Below, in pieces: positions 55,898 through 64,000 of a stretch of 64,000 nucleotides of DNA; the first letter of the stretch is position 1; every line of letters starts with the position of its first letter. The stretch spans positions 1 to 64,000 of the forward strand of contig JAMPIV010009909.1 in NCBI GenBank assembly GCA_024509875.1. Reading direction: 5' to 3'. The notes beneath the pieces are model-generated. The model was not told the DNA's origin. It searched no databases and saw only the letters and a program-made list of their open reading frames with translations. The DNA comes from Oreohelix idahoensis. Taxonomy: Eukaryota; Mollusca; Gastropoda; Stylommatophora; Oreohelicidae. A program made the translations under genes and the position numbers.

Positions 55898-58800
55898 TCT
55901 TCTTCTTTCTTTGATCCATAACCACCAACCGTCAAAGCAGTCAGCGGCCATCACGCCTAATGGCGTCTTGTAGAGCAGCAACAAATTGATTCCACTTTGC
56001 TCGGTCGGCGGCCATCCTTCGTACAGTGCCCCAACTCTGGTTCATTCTTTGCATCTCAGCTTCCACAGTTCTCCGCCAAGTTGTTTTTGGTCGGCCTCTC
56101 TTTCGCTTTCCCTCGGGGGTCCATAGCATAGCTGTTCTTGTGATGGTATCAGGGTCCCTTCTGAGGACGTGGCCAACCCAACTCTAGCGTCTGCCAGCTA
56201 TGATGGTGTACATGTCCTCCTGGTTACTCCGAATAAGTAGTTCTTGGTTGCTGATGGTGTTTGGCCAAAAGATTCGGAGAATTTTACTTAGGCAGATTGT
56301 GTGGAAGGAGGACAGTTTCGACATTTCCTTCTCTGTTACTCTCCAACATTCCGCACCATAGAGAAGCACAGAAAGTACACAACTCTCATACAGTCTTAAT
56401 TTGGTGTTTGTGCTGTACTGGGAAGACTTCCAAATATTGTTGAGAACAGCAACGGCTGTTCTCGCTTTATTCATTCTGTTTTTTATGTCCTTGCTTGTTC
56501 CGCCGTCAGGTGTTACTATGCATCCTAGGTAAGTAAATGTGTCTGTCTGTTCTAACTTCTGGTTCCTTACTGTTATTGGTTCAGGATTGCCCACATTTAG
56601 TGTCATGACCTCTGTCTTCTTCAAATTGATGTTCAGGCCAACCTGCTGGCCATACTTATTCAGTCTATCGGTTTTGTCTTGAATGTGTTTATGTGAATGC
56701 GCGAGTAGTGCAATGTCATCTGCATATTCCAGGTCTTCCAGTGTAGAAAACGTTGTCCATCTAATTCCCCTTGGACTGCTCTCTGTAGTCTGGCGCAAAA
56801 CCCAATCTATGACTGTCAAAAATAATGTTGTTGATAAGGGGCATCCCTGTCGTACTCCTGTTTTCACTTCGAAAGTTACATTACTCGATCCAACACTGCA
56901 CGTAAAATTAGAATAGAGGCTTTTTATGATGGAAACAATGCGGCTGGGAATTCCATAAGCCCTCAGAATTTTCTATAGGCTGTCCCTGTGTATGCTGTCG
57001 AAAGCCATTTCAAAATCTACAAAGTTAATGTACAGCTGTCTCTGCCATTCTGAACACTGCTCTATAATGTTCCTGAGGGTAAATATATGATCTGCACATC
57101 TTCTGTTCTTTCTGAAGCCCGCTTGTTCTTTCCTCAGTTTATGGTCAACTGCTTTTGAAATTCTCTGGATGATTATCCTGCCTAGTATTTTGCTGGGAAC
57201 TGAGAGGAGGGTAATTCCTCTCCAGTTGTTGCAGTCTGCAAGGTCGCCCTTCTTGGGCAATTTGACAATTATTCCTTTACTCCACTCTGTTGGTGTTGTC
57301 TCAGTTTCCCAGACTTGTGCAAATAGTGGTTCTAATAGTTCTGCTGCTAGTTCAGGGTCTGTCTTGAATAGCTAAGCATTTAGATTGTCTTGACCAGGCG
57401 CTTTTCCATTTTTTAGCCCTTTGATAGCTGTGATGATTTCTTCTTTTCGTGGAATGTCTGTATTTACGTCTAAGTCACTTTCAGCCTCAGGAACATTTAG
57501 CTGAGTCTCTGGTGATTCCTTATTCAGTGTTTCTCTGAAGTGCTCTGCCCATCTTGTTTCCTGCCCCTGTGCTGTGGTGATGAGATTACCTTGCTTGTCT
57601 CTTACTAACGTTATGTTGTTTGCACCTCGTTTTCCACTGATAGCTTTAGTTATTTTATAAACTGTACTTTGTTCATTTCTCAGTGCTGCCTCTTCTGCCT
57701 GTCTTGCAAGGTCATCCAGAAATGTCCTTTTGTTAGCACGGGTTTGACGTTTTACTTCCTTGTCCAGCTGACTGTACTGTTCACTATATATTGCCTTTAA
57801 CCTGGGAGACTTAGCTTTTGTTTTCTTTCTTTTCATTTCCTTTCTCTTCGCTATGGTGTTTAGCGTTTCTGGTGTTATCCAGTCTTGGCTCTTTCTTTCC
57901 TGGAATCCCAAGCATGACTTGCTGCTTTCTTTGTATATTGTTGAGATGGTGTTGAATTTCTGGTCGACATCGTCGGTCTCTGTTCTTTCCTGGCTTTTGG
58001 TAATCAGATATCGTCTCTTTACGTCGACCACGAACGCTTTTCTGGTGAGGGGGTCCTTAAGTTTCATGATGTTATATCTTTTCACTTTGACTACAACTGG
58101 TCCAGCAGCTCTGAGTTTCACCTTCAGGCTTGCTGCTACTAGGTGATGATCGCTTCCCACATCTGCGCCTCTTCTTACTTTCACGTCTTGTAGTGCATGT
58201 CTCCATCTACCATTGATCATTATGTGATCTATCTGGTTTCTGTCTCGTCCGTTTGGTGATTCCCATGTTAAATTGTGCACTTCTTTGTGTTGAAAAAGTG
58301 TTCCTCTAATGACCAGGTTGTTAATACCGCAGAAGCTTATTAATTTGTCCCCATTCTCATTTACTGTTCCACTGCCGGATTTCCCCATTACTCTTTCGTT
58401 ATAATTATTGTGTGTTCCAACTTTCGCATTTAGGTCTCCCATTACTATAATAAGATCTTACCTGGGTACAGTTTCCATTTCCTTTTGTACCTGTTGATAG
58501 AACTCGTCTTTGATCTCTTCATCACTGTCGTTTGTTGGTGCATAGCATTGTATAATTGTGGTGTTGATGAATCTCCCTCTCAGTCTTGCTCTTATTAGTC
58601 TGTTGTTAATGGGTTTCCATTCCAGTAAAGACCTTTCCATTCCTTTCTTCAGGATAATGGCTACACCTTCGTTGTGCTGACCATCCTCTCTGCCAGAATA
58701 AAGTACTGTTTCCCCTGTAGCTGTTTTTATTCTCCCCATCCCTGTCCATCTGCTCTCGCTTATTCCCAGGATATGTAATTTGTAATTCCTCATCTCTGCT

Positions 58801-59029
58801 GTGATCTGTCTCAGCTTTCCTGCCTCATTCATAGTTCTGACATTCCAAAAACCAATTCTGGTTTCGTGTTTTGCGGTCTGGGCATCCGTTTTCATGCCAG
58901 TGGCTTCCTTTCGGCTTTCACCACTGTCAGTCATACGAGCCTGAGACTCCGGATGTCCGTCCCGCATCAAAGTTTTTTTCATTTATTGCCGTTTCCGTAA
59001 CATGTGCGATTTCTTTACATAGACAGGGG
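55898..59029 (-). mobile_element. Nearly full-length RTE-like LINE with 13-bp target duplication
   Basis: 3,132 bp, flanked by TGTCTCAACATCT at 55,885-55,897 and 59,030-59,042. The 3' tail (GATCAAAGAAAGAAGAAGA on the minus strand) matches the LINE at 10,091-10,876. Length is that of a complete RTE-clade element. Confidence 0.9.
55941..58982 (-). pseudogene. RTE-like endonuclease-RT, one frame broken by four stops
   Basis: All segments between 58,982 and 55,941 are in one reading frame with no frameshift. Premature stops are at 58,458-58,460 (TAA), 57,372-57,374 (TAG), 56,973-56,975 (TAG) and 56,184-56,186 (TAG). Endonuclease: RIGFWNVRTMNEAGKL, LGISESRWTGMG (catalytic Glu), QCYAPTND, MGDLNAKVG, RNQIDHIM, GSDHHLVAA. 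RT: LKNGKAPGQDNL, ITLLSVPSKILGRIII, EQAGFRKNRRCADHIF, FVDFEMAFDSIHRDSL, TGVRQGCPLSTTLF, EYADDIALLAHS (YADD), FTYLGCIVTPDGG, LLYGAECW, GKRKRGRPKTTWRR. Two of the TAG codons sit where relatives have Trp. Confidence 0.88.
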
Positions 59030-59400
59030 TGTCTCAACATCTACCTGTTTCTATTTCAACATCTTCTTGTTTCTATCTCAACATGTACAATTTTATATAT
59101 CAACACTTACACATTTCTATCTCAACATCTTCAAAGTTTCTACCTCACCATTTACTTCTTTCTATCTAACATATACAAGTGTCTATTTTATCGTCTACAT
59201 ATTTCTATCTCAACATCTACATGTTTCTATCTTCTTGTTTTTTATCTCACCATCTACAAGTTTCTATTTCAACATCTACACGTTTCTATATACACCTCTA
59301 CACGTTTCTATCTCAACATCTTCATCTTTCTATCTTAACCATCTACATGGTTTTATCTCAACATCTACACGAGTCTATCTACACTTATACATGTGACACA
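59030..59400. repeat. ~22-bp minisatellite, middle block
   Basis: Same unit as 55,531-55,897. 59,042-59,222 is a diverged duplicate of 59,950-60,131. Confidence 0.88.
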
Positions 59401-59571
59401 GCGTATTTTATATTAAATACACATATGTCTTAGTCCTCGAAATACTAAACAAGAGAGCGGGGGATGGAGTGGAACACATTCAAGTAATAACCAACACGTC
59501 ATATTCCCAACTCTGTCCAATGTATTCAAATAACTGTGGCCACAAAATTACAACAATATATATATATATAA

Positions 59572-59652
<81 letters not shown>

Positions 59653-59949
59653 ATATATATATAGACAGCGATGTGTATTCATAAAAATCCCAGATCACAC
59701 AATGCATTAGATTCACACAAATAAATATCTTCTCACACTCGACAATTCACGTCCACTATTACCACCACAAACCTCGTCGCTCTCCTGACCCCCGTTTCTT
59801 CACTGCCCCAATCAAAACTCCTTGCATTCACCCCTGACCTGCTGACCTAGCAGTTTCGTGTTGTCAAGTTCAGATCACTCTACTGACTACCTCTCATACA
59901 CGACTGACATTACGTACCTACTCCCAGCGGAGCACAGACAGTCCACCGC
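59401..59949. other. Non-coding spacer with (TA)n microsatellite
   Basis: A (TA)n run of about 105 bp at 59,557-59,664. Nothing else recognised. Confidence 0.7.
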
Positions 59950-60270
59950 TTGTTTCTATTTCAACATCTACCGTACTTGTTTCTATCTCAACATGTACAC
60001 ATTTATATCTCAACTTCTACAAATTTCTATCACAACATCAACAAAGTTTCTATCTCACCATTTACTTGTTTCTATCTAACATATACCTGTTTCTATTTCA
60101 TCGTCTACATATTTCTATCTCAACATCTACTTATTTCTGTCTCAAACTCAACATATTTCTATCATCTACAAGTATGTATTTGTCTCTCAAACTCTACATA
60201 TTACCATCATCTACCTGTTTGTTTCTCAAACTCTCTATATTTCGATCATCTACCTGTTTATCTCTCAAAC
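59950..60270. repeat. ~22-bp minisatellite, right block
   Basis: Continues the unit, ending in TCATCTACCTGTTTATCTCTCAAACTCTATT variants at the 5' end of the next LINE. Confidence 0.85.
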
Positions 60271-61129
60271 TCTATTGGGGGTGTTGGGAAGTCAGGTATT
60301 GGTAGTACCTCTGGTGAAGGAGCTGTCATGCCCTTTTCAGGGCAGCTCAGCCACCTTTGGTCCAAACCTGGCATCCAGCTCTCACCTGTGGCTCCTCGTA
60401 GCTGTCAGCATGCGACAGCGGCCACCCCCGGACAACGGCTTTGACAGGCCGGCTAAACTAGGTGAGGGTAGCCGAATGGTTATAAACCTTCGGTGAGTTA
60501 GGGTCTGCCTACCCATGCATGCGAAGACTGGATTCGATAGACTGCGCGGAAGAAACCACCTGTTGGTTCAACGGGCATGACGGCGATTACCAGCAACGCG
60601 CTGTGGAGCGTAAGGAGCACGGCGAGGCACGTAGAAAGCCCTGGTCATCCACTGCACCTGACTTCATCTCCAGTCGTCTTGACTTGTCTTGCCACTGGAT
60701 TGAGATGGACCCAGGCGAGAGAGTGAGGTCGACGAATTGCGCAACTCTTCCTCACTTTAATCCAAATCACCGCGCAAGTCACTCTTTCATCCATTCATCC
60801 ATTCATCCATCCACTCACAACAAGTCCTGTGGCGATGGGCGAGCGGCGAAGCGGCAGGCGTGGGTACGCTGGCAGTCGTAGTCGCAGACCTACACACAGG
60901 CGGCTCAGGCCATATGGTCGTCTTCCACTGATCGGAGCAGCAGTGGGATTCGGCAGCCCCCTGAGTGTCTGAGCAGCCCTCTTTAGGAAAGCACTGCTCA
61001 CCTCCATGGCATGAGGAAGGGGCTAGAAAAGGTGCCCTAAACATTGCCTGCTTCACCATTACCTAACCAGCTTACCGCGGTTGGTGGGTACCCTACTTCG
61101 GCGGTCGACATATAAGAAAAAGAAAGGAC

Positions 61130-63120
61130 AGATTTTTCCCCCTCATTCTAGGCGCATGGAATGTGCGCACTTTACTTGACAAAGACTTTAACGCAAACAG
61201 ACCTGAGAGACGAACTGCCCTGATTGGGAGAGAACTGGCCAGGTACAACATTGACATAGCAGCACTGAGTGAAACTCGACTTGCAGGCGAGGGCCAACTT
61301 TGCGAAAAGGGTGCAGGTTATACATTCTTTTGGAGCGGAAGAGGAACTGAAGAAAGACGAGAAGCAGGGGTTGGATTTGCAATCAAAACAGCAATTGTCA
61401 GCAAGTTAGCGGGGCCCCAAAGGGAATAAATGACCGACTCATGACGGTCAAGATCCCTCTGTTCTATGGAAGAAAACATGCCACCATCATTAGCGCGTAT
61501 GCACCAACTATGACAAACCAGGATGATGTCAAGGATAAGTTTTACGAAGAACTACATGCAGTCATTGCATCAGTTCCTAAAGCAGATAAGCTCATCATTC
61601 TTGGTGACTTTAATGCAAGAGTAGGCTCAGATAACATCTCCTGGAATGGCACTATTGGTAGGTACGGCGTGGGTCGCTGTAACAGTAATGGACTTCGTCT
61701 CCTCCAGACTTGCGCAGAACATGACCTCCTTGTCACCAACACCATTTTTCGACTTCCTACCCGCAACAGGACCTCCTGGATGCACCCTCGCTCAAAGCAT
61801 TGGCACCTAATTGACTATGTAATTGTTAGGAAGAAGGACAGGCAAGATGTCCGGGTGACCAAGTCCATGTGTGGTGCCGAATGCTGGACTGATCATCGCC
61901 TCATTGTATCTAAACTTAAAATTCGTATCCAACCAGCCAGGCGCCCTCAGGGGAAGAAAACTCAAAAGAGGCTGGATGTCACCAAACTAAAGAAGACAAA
62001 AATCAAACAGTCATTTACTGACACCTTAGAAGACCGTCTCAAATCTATCTCGCTAGACGGCCAAAGTGTGGAAACAAATTGGGCAGCCCTAAGTGAGCAG
62101 ATCTACAACACTGCTACAGAGGTCCTGGGTCCTTCCATCAAGAAACAAAATGACTGGTTTGATGAGAACTCAGATGATATAAAGCAGATGTTGGCTGAGA
62201 AACACCATCTCCATAAAGCATATTTAAATGATCCAAAATCTACATCCAAGAAAGACGCTTTCAACAACATGCGTAGAATCGTCCAACATAAACTACGCCA
62301 GATGCGGGATTCATGGCTGAGTAATAAAGCAGATGAGCTCCAAGGCTTTGCTGACAGCCATGACTTGAAAAACTTTTACCTTGCACTCAAAGCGGTCTAT
62401 GGTCCAACATCATCAGGATCATTTCCCCTCCTTAATGCAGATGGAAAAACACTAATTACAGACAAGGAAAAAATGCTCCAACGCTGGGCTGAACATTTTA
62501 ATAATATCTTGAACCAGCCATCATCTATTAACGACGAAGCCATCATCCGCCTGCCCCAAATTCCTATAAATGAAGCATTAGATGATGTACCAACTCTGGA
62601 GGAAACTAAAAAAGCGATTCGTCAACTGTCTAGTGGAAAGGCCCCTGGCTCCGATTCAATTCCTGTTGAGGTTTATAAAGATGGCGGTGCAGTTCTGATA
62701 GAGAAACTTCATATGATCTTCCAGCAAATGTGGCAGAGTGAAACCATCCCACACGATCTCAAAGATGCCTCAATTATACATCTATATAAACGTAAAGGTA
62801 ATCGCCAAGACTGCAACAATCATCGAGGCATCTCTCTTTTATCAATCGCTGGGAAGATATTCGCCAGAATCCTTTTGAATCGCCTTACGGCTCATCTTGA
62901 CAAAGGTCTTTTACCTGAAAGTCAGTGTGGATTCCGGAAAGAACGTGGAACCACAGATATGGTGTTCGCTGCAAGACAGCTACAAGAAAAATGCCAAGAA
63001 CAGCACTGTGACCTGTACACAGCTTTCATCGACTTGACAAAGGCGTTCGACACGGTCAGTAGAGAGGGTCTATGGAAGATCATGGCAAAATACGGCTGCC
63101 CAAAGAAAATATCACAATAG
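61130..63120 (+). pseudogene. Endonuclease and RT N-terminal part of the third LINE, frameshifted
   Basis: First frame: LGAWNVRTLLDKDFNANRPE, RRTALIGRELARYNIDIAAL, SETRLAGEGQL (catalytic Glu), ending at TAA 61,427-61,429. A frameshift near 61,413-61,425 (GCGGGGCCCCAAAGGG) passes to the frame running to 63,120: IISAYAPTMTNQDD, LGDFNARVGSDN, HLIDYVIVRKK, WTDHRLIVSK (endonuclease end), then RT: RQLSSGKAPGSDSIPVEVYK, LYKRKGNRQDCNNHRGISLL, QCGFRKERGTTDMVF, FIDLTKAFDTVSREGLW (first catalytic Asp). A second shift near 63,105 ends it. Confidence 0.88.
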
Positions 63121-64000
63121 TGCAGCAACTGCATGATGGAATGCAGGCTAGAGTTCAGGAAAACGGTGAGCTATCAGAGCCTTTCCCCGTCTCAAATGGA
63201 GTTAAACAAGGGTGCGTACTTGCACCGACTCTGTTCAGTATCATGTTTTCTGCTATGCTGACTGATGCTTTTAGAGACGGGGACACAGGAATCGACATTA
63301 GTTATCGTATTGATGGAAAATTGTTTAACCTTAGGAGGCTTCAAGCAAAAACCAAGGTCAAATCACACACCATCAGAGATCTTCTGTTTGCTGATGATTG
63401 TGCCCTCAATGCTGGCTCAGAGGCTGATCTGCAGCATAGTGTGGATAGATTCTCCGAAGCCTGCGCCAACTTTGGGCTTACCATCAACACGAAGAAAACA
63501 GAAATCATGTACCAACCAGCTCCTGGCACAGTTTATACTGAGCCAGTCATCAAGGTTAATGGTGAGAAACTGAATGTTGTGAACAGATTCACATACCTTG
63601 GTAGCACACTATCCCAGAACATTGTCATTGATGATGAGGTGAACACCAGGATCTCCAAAGCCAGCAGCACATTTGGCAGACTATACACCAACGTTTGGCA
63701 TCGAAGTGGCATTAGTCTACAGACAAAGCTGAAGGTGTACAGAGCTGCGGTGCTTCCAGTGCTGCTATATGCATGTGAAACATGGACTGTATACAGGCGC
63801 CACGTAAAGAAGCTAAACCACTTCCATACAGTCTGTCTCAGGAAGATAATGAACATCAAATGGCAAGACAAGATCCCGGATACCGCCGTTCTTGACAGAG
63901 CTGGTATCCCTAGTATTGATACTATTCTGATGCAGTCACAAATTCGCTGGGCAGGTCATGTAGTCCGCATGCCAGACCATCGACTGCCAAAGATACTCTT
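63117..64000 (+). pseudogene. RT palm to C-terminal part of the third LINE, open at window end
   Basis: In the frame starting at 63,117 there is no stop for 294 codons up to the window end. It reads VQQLHDGMQARVQENGELSE, SNGVKQGCVLAPTLFSIMF, LLFADDCALNAGSEA (FADD), NRFTYLGSTLSQ, LKVYRAAVLPVLLYACETW, CLRKIMNIKWQDKIPD and IRWAGHVVRMPDHRLPK, the standard C-terminal series. Only the frameshift near 63,105 separates it from the N-terminal part. Confidence 0.85.

Larger units (their letters stand above)
60273..64000 (+). mobile_element. Third LINE (APE type), 5' end complete, 3' end outside the window
   Basis: A GC-rich 5' untranslated region (about 60,273-61,130) starts GGGGGTGTTGGGAAGTCAGG. It is followed by endonuclease and RT. 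Clade not assigned. It is a different family from the two other LINEs. Confidence 0.85.

Noticed and set aside
60519..61059. 90-120 residue frames on both strands at 60,519-61,059
   Set aside because: GC-rich 5' untranslated region of the third LINE, without recognisable domains; the endonuclease starts at about 61,130.

Overview
This is animal genomic DNA, very probably from a mollusc. It contains one recognisable host gene, a synaptotagmin-1-type gene on the minus strand, buried in transposable elements and tandem repeats. The mollusc assignment is an inference. The C2-domain exons look like lophotrochozoan synaptotagmin 1. The LINE and LTR families also resemble invertebrate families. There is nothing prokaryotic here: no operons, no dense genes, and the host exons have consensus GT/AG splice sites.

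Layout. 1-2,985: decayed LTR-retrotransposon debris, including a gag fragment and a chimeric zinc-knuckle/integrase-tail fragment that runs off the window. 2,986-6,225: a 5'-truncated minus-strand LINE, split by a 2.18 kb terminal-inverted-repeat DNA transposon (3,508-5,690) with a 3-bp target duplication. 6,226-7,012: a promoter-like non-coding segment. 7,013-21,942: a decayed minus-strand Ty3-like LTR element (called X1) with a LINE in its gag. Its 5' LTR is split by a nearly intact 9.15 kb LTR retrotransposon (11,959-21,106). That element has 1.07 kb LTRs that are almost identical, a GGTAC target duplication, and the unusual order gag-protease-integrase-RT-RNase H. 21,943-28,717: a third LTR element of the same group (X3), partly deleted.

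28,793-38,090: the synaptotagmin region, with five coding exons on the minus strand. Two encode the middle and end of C2A. One begins C2B. The last two are equal-length alternative versions of the next C2B segment and look like a mutually exclusive pair. The introns hold several minisatellites, a hAT-like MITE containing a tRNA-derived SINE, and microsatellites. The upstream and downstream exons lie outside the window, so the flanking introns exceed 25-30 kb.

38,090-55,530: one large minisatellite with 27/31-bp units, an 85-bp higher-order unit and ~2.05-2.08 kb super-repeats. It is interrupted by a 6.2 kb internally deleted LTR element (called R; 42,137-48,352, target duplication ACAGA) and a 2.7 kb LINE (52,621-55,299). 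55,531-60,270: a second, ~22-bp minisatellite containing a nearly full-length minus-strand RTE-like LINE (55,898-59,029). 60,273-64,000: a third LINE, plus strand, running off the window.

Most coding capacity is therefore selfish DNA at different stages of decay. The items most worth following up are the alternative synaptotagmin C2B exons, the young integrase-before-RT LTR element, the CACTG-ended DNA transposon, and the hierarchical minisatellite.
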